A stretch of DNA of 46,273 bases from Prochlorococcus sp. AG-412-C21 (GCA_003214975.1 QCKZ01000006.1:1-46273), one strand, 5' to 3'. Shown: positions 13,383 to 21,360, numbered from the stretch's first letter. The notes: generated by a model from the sequence alone, not told the origin. Made by a program: numbers and translations.

Positions 13383-13406
13383 ATCTGTACTATCATTAGT
13401 ACAGAT
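13383..13406. promoter_or_regulatory. Perfect 10-bp palindrome, LexA/SOS-box-like operator
   Basis: ATCTGTACTA-TCAT-TAGTACAGAT is a perfect inverted repeat ending 13 bp before the ATG at 13420. The right half with its flank (AGTACAGATGTAT) fits the cyanobacterial LexA consensus with one mismatch. The position overlaps where RNA polymerase or the ribosome would bind, as expected of a repressor site. Confidence 0.5.
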
Positions 13407-13419
13407 GTATTATTAAGCT

Positions 13420-13626
13420 ATGAAAGTTATTTCATCTTCTCCTTATGCCCCTTTTAATTCAAAAGAGTGGAATTCTCTAGTAAGTAAAAATGAAAAGTTT
13501 GAAAATACTCCAATAAAGATTCAAAAGAAATATTTTAGAACTTTTATCTTAAAAAAGATCGAAAAAGATGAACTTTTGCAAGAGAAGAGTGAATTGCATC
13601 AACAAATGCAACTTGTATTCGCATAG
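13420..13626 (+). CDS. 68-aa hypothetical protein behind a palindromic operator
   Basis: The protein begins MKVISSSPYAPFNSKEWNSLV and ends in a charged helix with DELLQEKSELHQQMQLVFA. It is soluble and basic in the middle. The perfect palindrome just upstream suggests tight control, possibly by LexA, so an SOS-linked role is possible but unproven. Confidence 0.65.
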   Translation: MKVISSSPYAPFNSKEWNSLVSKNEKFENTPIKIQKKYFRTFILKKIEKDELLQEKSELHQQMQLVFA

Positions 13627-13716
13627 AAAAATTTCAACTAAAAATCTTTTTGTTGAATATTATTTTAAGAGATCCAATTTTTTGTTAGATTAGTAAAAAG
13701 ACAAGAAGGTTTTAAT

Positions 13717-14007
13717 TTGGCTGTAGATCGAGAACTTTTAAAAGAAGTTACCAAAGAACTTTGGAATACTGTAAAAAAATTAAGACCAGAAATTGATCGG
13801 CAAACCCGACTTCAATTAGTTTTAAAGGCCTTATTGACTATTGGGGATTTGCCAGATCAAATGCAGGCTGCAATGGTAGTAGGTGTTTGTGCAGAAATGG
13901 ACAAGAGTGATATTGATAATGTTGAAACTAATTCTCAAACAAAAGATTCAAGCGGAGTTGACACTTCTACAGGAAGAAAAGTAGTTAGAAGAAGTTCAGC
14001 TAAATAA
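13717..14007 (+). CDS. Conserved hypothetical protein, 96 aa
   Basis: The start is TTG preceded by AGAAGGT, a good ribosome binding site, which decides it. The helical N-terminus (AVDRELLKEVTKELWNTVKKLRPEIDRQTRLQLVLKAL, described here as two helices) is followed by GDLPDQMQAAMVVGVCAEMDK and a low-complexity Ser/Thr-rich basic tail. No known function. Confidence 0.7.
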   Translation: MAVDRELLKEVTKELWNTVKKLRPEIDRQTRLQLVLKALLTIGDLPDQMQAAMVVGVCAEMDKSDIDNVETNSQTKDSSGVDTSTGRKVVRRSSAK

Positions 14008-14019
14008 AGTTTAAAACGA

Positions 14020-14223
14020 TCATCCTTTGATTTTCTTGGATTCGTTTTTATTAAGTCGATTGAATAGATAATATGAAATTACAAGTAAGAGAGGAATAAA
14101 TATTGAATGTAAAGTCATCATTAATTCTGTTTGGCCCATTCCTATAAGATTTGACTCGCTTGGAAGTTGCTCTGACCAAGTTCCAACTAAATGCCAGGCT
14201 TGAGGAATTGATAAGAAAAACAT
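14020..14223 (-). CDS. 67-aa single-pass membrane protein
   Basis: The protein has a Trp-containing N-terminal segment (SIPQAWHLVGTWSEQLPSE), one membrane span (about 37-57, IFIPLLLVISYYLF) and a lysine-rich tail (NRLNKNESKKIKG). It is not recognised. It is convergent with the gene ending at 14007. Confidence 0.65.
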   Translation of the reverse strand: MFFLSIPQAWHLVGTWSEQLPSESNLIGMGQTELMMTLHSIFIPLLLVISYYLFNRLNKNESKKIKG

Positions 14224-14341
14224 ATAAAAGCTATAAGTTAAGTTTATGTTCAGATAAAGATTATCATTATTGAACGTTTTTGCTCTCTTTATTCTTTTTT
14301 CTTAACTAAGTATTTGTATAGTTATAAAAAAAGAACTTGAT

Positions 14342-15871
14342 TCATAAATTTATTTTTTTAAGAAGAGTTTTAAATTCTTTTTTACCAATAATCTTTTCAG
14401 CTGCATAAGCACCGCTTGCTGAAACAGCGGGAATTCCAATACCTGGAAATGTACTTGCACCGCAGGTAAATAAATTTTTCACTGGAGTTTTGCCTCCTGG
14501 GAAAAGACCTTTTGCTGCAGATAATGCTGGACCATAACTGCCGCAATGGGTATTAGTGAATTTTTTATGAGTAATTGGGGTTCCTAACATCTTTAAATCT
14601 ATCCTTTCATCTATGTCAGGGATGAATTTTCGCACTGCATTAAGGAATATTGAACATCTTTCTTCTTTCAAATTTCTATATGCTAGTTCTCTTGGATTTA
14701 GGTTTTCCCAAATTCCCCATGGTTCATTTGCTGGAGTATATCCATGAAGTACATGTTTACCTTTAGGGGCCATATTTTTATCTAAAACAGATGGGATTGA
14801 AAATACAGCTATATTTCTTTCTGCGGTTATACCTTTCTCCCAATTATCAACATGTATCGCATGTACTGGCAAATTTCCAAGACCATCAGCATCAAAACCT
14901 AAATGTATATGAAGGAAAGAATCGCATTTATTAGGATCCAATTCCTTTTTCTTCCATTTTTCTGAGATTTTATTTGGAATTAACTTTTTTAAATTCCAAA
15001 CATCAGTATTCATTACAACAGATTCACAACTATAAGTGGAGCCATTCTCAAGTGTTATACCTGTCGCTAAACTTTTATTGAAGTTTATTGTCTTAACTCT
15101 TGAAGAGAGTATTAATTCTCCTCCATTCTTTTTAAATCCATTAATTAAGGCTTTTACAATAGATTCACTGCCTCCTTTGGGGTATTCAAGGTAGGAATTT
15201 GGTTCAAACCATTCGTTAAATAAAGTAGCCATAGCAGCTGTATTTGTATCATGCATTGACATTCCACTTATCAAAAAGCTCAATAAATCAACCCAGTTTC
15301 TGAGAAAAGGATCTTCTAAGTGATTATTTACTAAATTCCCAAAACCCTTATTAATTTTTGGTATTTGCTTGATATTAGGTAAGAATTTTGAGGTTAAATT
15401 TATTAGATCTAAGAAATTTATTGATTCAGGAGAAAAAGAGAGTAAAGGGATCTCATTTATTATTTGGCTAAGAGGTTTTATTCCAGAAATAAATGATTCC
15501 CATTCTTTGACAGATTTGTCACCTCTTAAAGTTTTTATTGTTTGTTTAAAGGGTTCTTCCCCTACATCAAGATTAAAATTGCCTTCTGGGACTATAACTT
15601 GCCAACCTTTGTACTTAAATAGTTCAACTTCTTCATCAAGTAATTTAAGAATTTGCCCTAAGGGATTAGTTGTTGGCCATTTACCTATCCCACTCCACAG
15701 TGAAGGGCCAGACTCGAAGGTGTAACCATTTCTTTTGAAACTGTGAGCAACGCCTCCAGGTTGGGAATGTGCTTCAAAGATGAGAACTTTTTTACCTGAT
15801 AAAGCTAGTATTGAACCACAGCATAAGCCACCAATACCACTACCGACTATTACGACATCATATTTCTGCAT
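14342..15871 (-). CDS. CrtISO/phytoene-desaturase-family FAD oxidoreductase
   Basis: The 509-aa protein has the N-terminal dinucleotide-binding motif VVIVGSGIGGLCCGSILALSG, the family sequence SQPGGVAHSFKRNGYTFE, and the C-terminal FAD signature NLFTCGASTFPGIGIPAVSASG. It belongs with carotenoid isomerases (CrtH/CrtISO) and carotenoid desaturases, which act on poly-cis carotenoids in membranes. Details (PSLWSGIGKWPTTNP) differ from canonical CrtH, so it may be a paralogue with another substrate. No carotenoid genes are adjacent. Confidence 0.85.
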   Translation of the reverse strand: MQKYDVVIVGSGIGGLCCGSILALSGKKVLIFEAHSQPGGVAHSFKRNGYTFESGPSLWSGIGKWPTTNPLGQILKLLDEEVELFKYKGWQVIVPEGNFNLDVGEEPFKQTIKTLRGDKSVKEWESFISGIKPLSQIINEIPLLSFSPESINFLDLINLTSKFLPNIKQIPKINKGFGNLVNNHLEDPFLRNWVDLLSFLISGMSMHDTNTAAMATLFNEWFEPNSYLEYPKGGSESIVKALINGFKKNGGELILSSRVKTINFNKSLATGITLENGSTYSCESVVMNTDVWNLKKLIPNKISEKWKKKELDPNKCDSFLHIHLGFDADGLGNLPVHAIHVDNWEKGITAERNIAVFSIPSVLDKNMAPKGKHVLHGYTPANEPWGIWENLNPRELAYRNLKEERCSIFLNAVRKFIPDIDERIDLKMLGTPITHKKFTNTHCGSYGPALSAAKGLFPGGKTPVKNLFTCGASTFPGIGIPAVSASGAYAAEKIIGKKEFKTLLKKINL

Positions 15872-15911
15872 TAAATAATGACTTTATTTTTACTTATAAA
15901 ACCAAACCTTT

Positions 15912-16022
15912 TTAAACGAATGTATTTGTTGAAGTTGTAATACTTAGTACAATTGCAATGAAGAAAATGTAAGGAACTACTTTGAGAGGTACGTATCCTT
16001 GGTTTTTAGAAATGAAATCCAT
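15912..16022 (-). CDS. 36-aa single-pass membrane protein
   Basis: The protein is MDFISKNQGYVPLKVVPYIFFIAIVLSITTSTNTFV, with a short polar N-terminus and one span. Its N-terminus MDFI-K resembles that of the 31-aa protein at 23152-23247, so the two may be distant paralogues. Function unknown. Confidence 0.55.
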   Translation of the reverse strand: MDFISKNQGYVPLKVVPYIFFIAIVLSITTSTNTFV

Positions 16023-16182
16023 TATTTTAGTTACTTTATGTAAACATATTAACGAGATATTGTTCCTTATGTGTGCCATCTGCCTTTTTTCTTTGAAATA
16101 TTTCGAAACAAAGAAATTTTTTATGGGATTTATTTAATCAAGAACATTTTTTATGAGGTTTTCTTAGTATTTAGTTCGTAGA

Positions 16183-16680
16183 TTGAAATTTATTATGAAG
16201 GACTTTCCTGGTATCAAAGAGTTAAAACTATTAGAAAAAAATTCTCAAAAGAATGGTAGCGGAATAATTTATGAGGAATTGTTAGGAATATGGAAGTTTC
16301 AGCATGTCTGGGGAAAAGAGTCAGATGAAATAAAAAATATACCTAGTTCGATTCTCCAAGTATTATCTGCAAAACTAGAATTAAAAAAGAAAAATAAAGA
16401 AGATCAACTGAATTTTGAAATAAAAAATTCAATTAATTTCGGATTATTAAATATTATCTTCAGAGGCAGGGCAGAGTTAAAAGGGCTTAGGCCTTTGTTA
16501 ACTTTTTATTTTGAAGAATTGAAGATTAATATTAGTAATTTTCCAGTATTTAATAAGAAATTAAAAAAACCTGAAGATAAAAAAATGCCATTTTTCTCAC
16601 TTATAGGAATTAGCACTAAAGATAAATGGATGTGTGCAAGAGGCAGGGGCGGCGGGCTCGCAATATGGGTTAAGTCTTAA
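16183..16680 (+). CDS. Hypothetical protein, possibly PAP/fibrillin-like
   Basis: The 165-aa protein starts at TTG 16183 or ATG 16195; no ribosome binding site decides. It is beta-rich, with GIWKFQHVWG near residue 35-45 and a C-terminal WMCARGRGGGLAIWVKS motif. The overall pattern (threshold beta-barrel lipid binder with Gly-rich end) recalls plastid lipid-associated/fibrillin proteins, but the match is weak. No signal peptide. Confidence 0.7.
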   Translation: MKFIMKDFPGIKELKLLEKNSQKNGSGIIYEELLGIWKFQHVWGKESDEIKNIPSSILQVLSAKLELKKKNKEDQLNFEIKNSINFGLLNIIFRGRAELKGLRPLLTFYFEELKINISNFPVFNKKLKKPEDKKMPFFSLIGISTKDKWMCARGRGGGLAIWVKS

Positions 16681-16681
16681 A

Positions 16682-16900
16682 TTAGTGGTATTCCCCTGGA
16701 TGATCTACTTTTCTTACGGTTACTTTATCAACTTTCTGTCCATTAAATCTTAAGAGATCATCTCCTGAAAAATCATATCCTAAGCCTTGACCTATTAGTG
16801 CTACATCATCCGCTGTAGAGGATGATGTAACAAGCTGCTTTAAGTCTTCATCAGACTGCATCTTAATTAAAAATTTTCTTATTTCAGAAAAACTCATCAC
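16682..16900 (-). CDS. Nif11-domain protein
   Basis: The 72-aa protein carries the Nif11 pattern: FSEIRKFLIKMQSDEDLKQLV, then ADDVALIGQGLGYDFSGDDLL. A short tail RFNGQKVDKVTVRKVDHPGEYH follows. Nif11 domains occur alone and as leaders of ribosomal peptides; here there is no Gly-Gly cleavage site, Cys-rich core or modification gene, so a stand-alone protein is more likely. Start is Met1 or Met2. It is divergent from the membrane protein gene at 16985, with a palindrome between. Confidence 0.8.
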   Translation of the reverse strand: MMSFSEIRKFLIKMQSDEDLKQLVTSSSTADDVALIGQGLGYDFSGDDLLRFNGQKVDKVTVRKVDHPGEYH

Positions 16901-16933
16901 CTGAATTTGATTGATTTTAAATAACTTATAAAA

Positions 16934-16958
16934 ATCTTGTTCTTATTTAGAACAAGAT
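16934..16958. promoter_or_regulatory. Perfect 10-bp palindrome between divergent genes
   Basis: ATCTTGTTCT-TATTT-AGAACAAGAT is a perfect inverted repeat with a 5-nt centre. It is midway between the start codons of the Nif11 gene (16900) and the membrane gene (16985). It has no T-run, so an operator is more likely than a terminator. Confidence 0.45.
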
Positions 16959-16984
16959 GAATAGATAATTATTATACTATTTTT

Positions 16985-17302
16985 ATGACTTACCTATTTC
17001 TTTATGTAGTTGGAATAGTTCTTATATGGTGGACTTATAATGTTGGTTGGCTTGAGGCGCTCAAAACAGTTGTTAAAGTTATAGTTCCCTCTGTACTTAT
17101 TGTTTTATTTAATATTAAGGCTGGAAGATTACTTTTTAAAAGTCCTGTTGTCGGTTTATTAAGCGCTTTGCCTACTTCTATTTTTATTTTTAGAGGTTCA
17201 CTACCTTTAGTTAGTTATATTAATAATTGGATTGAAAATAAAATAAATAAATATGATGATTCCGAAGTTATAGATACTGATTCGATCCCCTTAGATGATT
17301 AG
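16985..17302 (+). CDS. Multi-pass membrane protein, 105 aa
   Basis: There are two or three hydrophobic segments (about 3-20, 31-47 and 55-75) and an acidic C-terminus (KYDDSEVIDTDSIPLDD). N-terminal MTYLFLYVVGIVLIWWTYN suggests direct insertion. I do not recognise a family. It may share regulation with the divergent Nif11 gene. Confidence 0.7.
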   Translation: MTYLFLYVVGIVLIWWTYNVGWLEALKTVVKVIVPSVLIVLFNIKAGRLLFKSPVVGLLSALPTSIFIFRGSLPLVSYINNWIENKINKYDDSEVIDTDSIPLDD

Positions 17303-17313
17303 ATTATTTTAAT

Positions 17314-17706
17314 TCATTCAAAGCCAAGAAATAATTCTTTATGTACAACAAGAACATCAAATAAAGTTGTTCCATGAATTGGACTTAATGGAATTTTTTC
17401 TATGTTAAATGCTTCTGCGCAAATTAAATGAGCATCCCATTTTGTATCGTGATCACTAATTTCAATTGACCACTCTATTACTTTGTTGAAATGATCTGGC
17501 ATCTCTGAACCAATTTTTCTGCAAATTTGACATAGAACTGACAAAAGAGGAGGCTTTGATGGCCTTTTTAAATCTTTAATAAGACTTGGTTGTGTAAAAA
17601 CGCTTGTATAGCGAATGTAGTCTATTAATTCAGATTCGTCTTTAGTAAGAGCTGCTTTAGATAATGCTCTTTCAAATTCGTCTATGGGGGTTATCGGCCT
17701 ATCCAA
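17314..17706 (-). CDS. Conserved cyanobacterial hypothetical protein downstream of tatA
   Basis: I place the start at TTG 17706, four bases after the tatA stop, because the conserved-looking part begins LDRPITPIDEFERALSKAAL. An ATG at 17781 would overlap tatA by 71 bp. The 130-aa soluble protein contains YIRYTSVFTQPSLI, a CQICRKIG pair of Cys and a VHKELFLGF end. It is probably co-transcribed with tatA. Function unknown. Confidence 0.75.
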   Translation of the reverse strand: MDRPITPIDEFERALSKAALTKDESELIDYIRYTSVFTQPSLIKDLKRPSKPPLLSVLCQICRKIGSEMPDHFNKVIEWSIEISDHDTKWDAHLICAEAFNIEKIPLSPIHGTTLFDVLVVHKELFLGFE

Positions 17707-17710
17707 GATA

Positions 17711-18001
17711 TTAGTTGTTGCTGTTTTCTTTCTTTGAAAGATTCTTGTTTTCTGAATCAAGTTTTTGTTTATCAACTTCATTCGTTTGACTGGTTTCTAT
17801 AGATTTAGGCGATTCCTCTTTTTCTTCTTCGTTCATAACTTGATCGATTTCATTCTGAAATTCATTCGAAGCTTTTTTAAGACTTTTCAAAGTTTTACCA
17901 AGCTGTTTTCCTAATTCTGGAAGCTTTTTTGGACCAAAAATTAAAAGAGCTAAGATTAGTATTACAGTAACTTCAGGCAAACCTACACCAAAAATATTCA
18001 T
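17711..18001 (-). CDS. tatA: Twin-arginine translocase subunit TatA/Hcf106-like
   Basis: The 96-aa protein opens with MNIFGVGLPEVTVILILALLIFG, a short membrane helix, then the hinge GPKKLPELGKQLGKTLKSLKKA forming the amphipathic helix, and an acidic low-complexity tail. This is the classic TatA/B layout; it builds the pore for folded twin-arginine proteins in thylakoid and plasma membranes. Glu at residue 10 in the helix is typical of the cyanobacterial TatA group. Confidence 0.92.
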   Translation of the reverse strand: MNIFGVGLPEVTVILILALLIFGPKKLPELGKQLGKTLKSLKKASNEFQNEIDQVMNEEEKEESPKSIETSQTNEVDKQKLDSENKNLSKKENSNN

Positions 18002-18090
18002 AGCTGATAACTAATTACTAATGAGGAAATCTATTATTAAATATAGTCAAATCATTTAAAAATTTCATTCTTGGAATAGCTTTATTAATA

Positions 18091-18234
18091 TTAAAAGATT
18101 TTGAAAAATATCATTGTTACTAATACCCCTTTAAAGAAAACTAGCCAAAGTAATTGATAATCACTCAACTTAAATTTTTTTTTATACCAATTTATAAAGG
18201 TTTTGTGTTTCTCGATTAATTTTCTTATTTTCAT
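18091..18234 (-). CDS. 47-aa small membrane protein
   Basis: The frame begins MKIRKLIEKHKTFINWYKKKFKL, a strongly basic amphipathic part, then SDYQLLWLVFFKGVLVTMIFFKIF, a membrane span. The positive N-terminus would stay cytoplasmic. Family not recognised. The remaining bases between 18235 and 18411 show nothing. Confidence 0.6.
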   Translation of the reverse strand: MKIRKLIEKHKTFINWYKKKFKLSDYQLLWLVFFKGVLVTMIFFKIF

Positions 18235-18411
18235 GGAGATAATTTTTTAATATCACTTATTTTATCTTAATTTCTTTTATTATTATTTCAGAAGAATCCT
18301 AGATTTCACTCTAATTAGAATATTCTAAGAAATCTTAATCTTATTTTTTCTAAACTAATTTTATTGCTCTGTTATTGAAACTAATTGCTAAATATCTAAA
18401 TTCTTAAAGAA

Positions 18412-18645
18412 ATGAAGCCCTTATTTATTATTTTTTACCTAAGTTTTTTAATTTATCCAGCTGAAGCGGTTACAACAAAAATGTTTAAAGTATTAGATAC
18501 ATGTGCAAGATATCGACTTGGTGAGATTGATTCTGATGAGGCTATAGAAAAATTAAAATTAACGAATTCTTCTTCTAATCATCCAAAGGATCTAGTAAGA
18601 AAATATTGCTCAGTATTTACTCCAAATGAAAAAATTGAATTTTAA
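18412..18645 (+). CDS. Small exported protein, 77 aa
   Basis: A signal peptide (about 1-19, MKPLFIIFYLSFLIYPAEA with likely cleavage after AEA) precedes a 58-aa mature domain with two Cys (DTCARYRLG ... RKYCSVF), which could form a disulfide in the periplasm. Not recognised. Confidence 0.7.
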   Translation: MKPLFIIFYLSFLIYPAEAVTTKMFKVLDTCARYRLGEIDSDEAIEKLKLTNSSSNHPKDLVRKYCSVFTPNEKIEF

Positions 18646-18660
18646 TCTTAGTAATATAAA

Positions 18661-18795
18661 TTAAATATTCGTTTTTGAATAATCTTTGACCTTGTTTTGT
18701 ACTTCTCCAACTTTTTTAAAATTAGTTATTTTTAAATTAAAAATAACTCCTAAAAAAAGAATTAGAAATAAAAAAATATAAATTATTAATTCCAT
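18661..18795 (-). CDS. 44-aa single-pass membrane protein
   Basis: MELIIYIFLFLILFLGVIF is one N-terminal span; the rest (NLKITNFKKVGEVQNKVKDYSKTNI) is a polar tail. Convergent with the exported protein gene. Function unknown. Confidence 0.55.
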   Translation of the reverse strand: MELIIYIFLFLILFLGVIFNLKITNFKKVGEVQNKVKDYSKTNI

Positions 18796-18945
18796 AATAT
18801 TGAATTAATAAATCCACCTTAGTGTATTTCAATAATTTTTTAGTATCTTTTAAAACAAAAAAAGTGACTTTTACATTAGTTATTTACTTTGAGGGCCACA
18901 AAAAAATCAAATTTATACTTAATATGTAGTTTTATAAGTAATATT

Positions 18946-19395
18946 TTGCAGATCGGAGATGAAATTCCAGGATTTTCTTTACTGGATCAAAATGGAATTA
19001 AAAGATCAAATAAGGGATTAAAAAATCCTCTCGTGTTATTTTTTTATCCAAAAGATGATACCCCAGGATGCACTATAGAAGTTTGCGGATTTAGAGATAA
19101 GTATGACTTATTTAAAGTCTTAGGTGCCCAAGTTTGGGGAGTAAGCAATGGAAGTACCTCAAGTCACTTGGCATTTGCAAATAAAAACAAGTTACAGTAC
19201 CCTCTACTTTGCGATACCAATAACTCTCTCAGGAAAACTTTTAAAGTTCCTAAGGTATTAGGTTTTATGGATGGCAGAGTAACTTATGTTATCGATAGGA
19301 ATGGAATAGTTAGGCATATCTTTAGAGATTTATTGAATGGTCCGGAACACATCAAAGAGGCCATTAGAGTACTAAAAGAAATTCAAAATAAATAA
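18946..19395 (+). CDS. Thioredoxin-dependent peroxiredoxin, BCP/PrxQ type
   Basis: It reduces hydroperoxides using thioredoxin. I choose TTG 18946 because the family begins just there (QIGDEIPGFSLLDQNG); a longer frame from TTG 18889 would add 19 atypical residues. The 149-aa protein has the active site PKDDTPGCTIEVCGFRD with peroxidatic Cys and the resolving Cys five residues later, the PrxQ arrangement. It probably protects the photosynthetic membrane from peroxides. Confidence 0.93.
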   Translation: MQIGDEIPGFSLLDQNGIKRSNKGLKNPLVLFFYPKDDTPGCTIEVCGFRDKYDLFKVLGAQVWGVSNGSTSSHLAFANKNKLQYPLLCDTNNSLRKTFKVPKVLGFMDGRVTYVIDRNGIVRHIFRDLLNGPEHIKEAIRVLKEIQNK

Positions 19396-19465
19396 ATAAA
19401 TATAATTCAAAAAATTATAGATTTTTATTTTTTGTTTTAATATGGTTTTAGGATTTATTTAATCT

Positions 19466-19738
19466 ATGAAAAAAATGGGAATGCAAGCTGTTGATTTGGC
19501 TATTCAAAATGGAGTTGATCTTGACGGTACCCCAATCCCTCCAAAAATGCTAGATCTATATAACAGAATAATGGATGAGGAGAATAAAAGACAAAGAAGT
19601 GGCGTTAAAAAATCAATGAGAAATAGATGCGTCAAAACTGGTTCTAAGCATTTTGATAAAGAAACATTGAATCAATTATTGATTGAATCAGGATGGGAAG
19701 GTCTCAAAGAAAAGGAAATTTTATTTTTTTATAATTAA
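19466..19738 (+). CDS. Conserved-type hypothetical protein, 90 aa
   Basis: The soluble basic protein contains GVDLDGTPIPPKMLDLYNRIMDEE, then KKSMRNRCVKTGSKHFDKETLNQLLIESGWEGLKEKEI. The pattern suggests a picocyanobacterial family of unknown function. Preceded by 70 bp of AT-rich spacer. Confidence 0.7.
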   Translation: MKKMGMQAVDLAIQNGVDLDGTPIPPKMLDLYNRIMDEENKRQRSGVKKSMRNRCVKTGSKHFDKETLNQLLIESGWEGLKEKEILFFYN

Positions 19739-19844
19739 AAACAAAAGAAACTTTAAAGTCTAATTTAAAAATTATTTAGGGTAATTTTTAACTTAAATTA
19801 AAAAATAAGAACTAATTAAATTTTTTCGAAAATCTAATTTTTAA

Positions 19845-20189
19845 TTATTTAAACCAACCTTTTTTTTTAGAGGGCTTTATTTTTTCTTTTTCAGTCTTTA
19901 TTTTTTTACTTGCTTTTTTGAAAGCCAAGTTGGCTTCTATAACCGTAACAATTGATATAAAAAAAAGTCCAGAAATTCCAATTATTTGTTCTCCTTTAGA
20001 AGGTTCTGAATCTCCTTGTAAGAAAAATCCCAAAGCGAACCATGAACTTGAAGAAACTATGGTTAAAAAATAGGGTTTCCATCTTCTTTGGTATAAGTAA
20101 CCGGATCCTAAACCAGGAAGAAAATTCAAAAATGATGCAGCCCAGCCTTTTGAAGATGCAAGTATCTCGTCTCTTGAGGGATTAGGCAT
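19845..20189 (-). CDS. Cyanobacterial membrane protein, 114 aa
   Basis: The N-terminal segment SSKGWAASFLNFLPGLGSGYLYQRRWKPYF followed by two or three spans resembles a small cyanobacterial membrane family with a glycine-rich GLGSGYLYQRRW motif, reminiscent of TM2 proteins. The tail is lysine-rich (KIKTEKEKIKPSKKKGW). Function unknown. A 34-aa gene lies just upstream on the same strand. Confidence 0.75.
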   Translation of the reverse strand: MPNPSRDEILASSKGWAASFLNFLPGLGSGYLYQRRWKPYFLTIVSSSSWFALGFFLQGDSEPSKGEQIIGISGLFFISIVTVIEANLAFKKASKKIKTEKEKIKPSKKKGWFK

Positions 20190-20194
20190 TTAAA

Positions 20195-20299
20195 TTAGGT
20201 ATTTATTAAATGTACATTTATATAAGCAAAAGATATGGCTGCACAAATGACCCAACTAAAGGGTAAGAACATTCTTATTTTATCTTTATTATTTTCCAT
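20195..20299 (-). CDS. 34-aa single-pass membrane protein
   Basis: The protein is MENNKDKIRMFLPFSWVICAAISFAYINVHLINT. A charged N-terminus precedes one span. It ends 5 bp before the start of the 114-aa membrane protein gene, so the two are likely co-transcribed. Confidence 0.55.
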   Translation of the reverse strand: MENNKDKIRMFLPFSWVICAAISFAYINVHLINT

Positions 20300-20366
20300 A
20301 GATTAATTATGGAAAATATTTTAAAGATCTGTGGATTAATGGATATCTTAAAACTAGAAAAATTAA

Positions 20367-20393
20367 AAAAAGACGGTTAATGACCGTCTTTTG
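20367..20393. terminator. Terminator hairpin
   Basis: AAAGACGGT-TAATG-ACCGTCTTT, flanked by A-run and T-run, can act in either direction. On the minus strand it closes the gene at 20419-20655. Confidence 0.75.
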
Positions 20394-20418
20394 AAAAATT
20401 AATTTCTCTAAGAATTAA

Positions 20419-20655
20419 TTATTTATTGTTTGAGGCAGAGAGTAATTTAAGTTCTTTCTTTACCTCTTTTTCTCTCTCTTCAAGATGTTTGAGTTGCGCT
20501 TTAAAGGCATCTTCAAGTCTTACTTTTTGTGTCGTAATTTCATCAAGTTGTTCTTGATGTTGGTTTTTCTTTAACTCCTTCATTTCACTATCAGAAATAA
20601 CATATACTGGGCGATATGAAGGTGTTTCAAAAAGAAGATCAAACATTGAATACAT
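20419..20655 (-). CDS. Small coiled-coil protein, 78 aa
   Basis: The N-terminus MYSMFDLLFETPSYRPVYVISD is followed by a long charged coiled coil (about 23-72, with KKNQHQEQLDEITTQKV and AFKAQLKHLEEREKEVKKE). It is soluble. Family not recognised. A dedicated terminator and a long upstream region with repeated TACCG motifs suggest an independently regulated, possibly well-expressed gene. Confidence 0.7.
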   Translation of the reverse strand: MYSMFDLLFETPSYRPVYVISDSEMKELKKNQHQEQLDEITTQKVRLEDAFKAQLKHLEEREKEVKKELKLLSASNNK

Positions 20656-20716
20656 AAGTGACCTTGGAATTAGTACAAATCCAATATCTGATAATTCTTT
20701 AAAATATAAAAGGATA

Positions 20717-20787
20717 AATACCGAAGATATTTATACGGCAAATACACCGAATTTCGGTTTACCTAACATAACCGCCCAGTATTTACC
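20717..20787. repeat. Cluster of (A/T)-TACCG motifs with a palindrome
   Basis: Five ACC(G) motifs fall within 70 bp (AATACCG near 20717, ACACCG near 20744, TTTACC at 20758, ATAACCG at 20768, TTTACCG at 20782). The second overlaps the perfect inverted repeat ACCGAA-T-TTCGGT. The cluster sits between the divergent starts of the coiled-coil gene and the ArfB-like gene and may be a regulator array. Confidence 0.4.
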
Positions 20788-20859
20788 GATCAAATTTTAA
20801 GGTATGTTTTAAAGTATTAAAGAGATAATTCTAAAAATCTAAATTAAGAAGAATTAAAA

Positions 20860-21288
20860 ATGGATTTACAAATTACTAAAACATTAGTAATCCCATCCAA
20901 AGAAATTAAGTGGCGATTTTCCAGATCCTCTGGTCCTGGAGGGCAAAATGTAAATAAAAGTGAAAGTAGAGTAGAGATTATTTTTAATTTAGAAGATTCA
21001 AAAGTCTTAAACGATTATCAGAAAGCAATTCTTAAGATTAATTTGAAAAATAAATTAGTTAATAATAGTCTTTGTTTAGCGGTTCAAGAACACAGAAATC
21101 AATTATTAAATAGAAAGCTAGCCTTAATGAAATTTTTTTCAATCATAAAAGATGCCTTAAATAAACCATTTAAATTAAGGATATCTACAAAACCTACTAA
21201 AGCATCACAAAAGAAAAGAGTTGAGTTTAAGAAAAAACGTGGCGAATTAAAAAAAAGTAGAAAAAAAGAAAAAACATATCAAATATGA
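20860..21288 (+). CDS. ArfB/YaeJ-like peptidyl-tRNA hydrolase (ribosome rescue)
   Basis: The 142-aa protein has the class-I release factor catalytic motif GGQ (about residues 27-29, SSGPGGQNVNKSESRVE) but lacks codon-recognition domains. It has a lysine-rich C-terminal tail (KKKRGELKKSRKKEK) that in ArfB enters the empty mRNA channel of stalled ribosomes. Expected to release nascent chains from non-stop complexes, as a back-up to tmRNA. Confidence 0.92.
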   Translation: MDLQITKTLVIPSKEIKWRFSRSSGPGGQNVNKSESRVEIIFNLEDSKVLNDYQKAILKINLKNKLVNNSLCLAVQEHRNQLLNRKLALMKFFSIIKDALNKPFKLRISTKPTKASQKKRVEFKKKRGELKKSRKKEKTYQI

Positions 21289-21360
21289 GAAAACTTAATA
21301 AATATTTTCCTCGCAAATTGCAATGAAAGCATATGATTGATTTAATTTCACTTTGCGATA

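Noticed and set aside
16682-16900. Nif11 protein as a lanthipeptide (prochlorosin) precursor
   Set aside because: No Gly-Gly cleavage site, no Cys/Ser/Thr core peptide and no LanM-type gene nearby.
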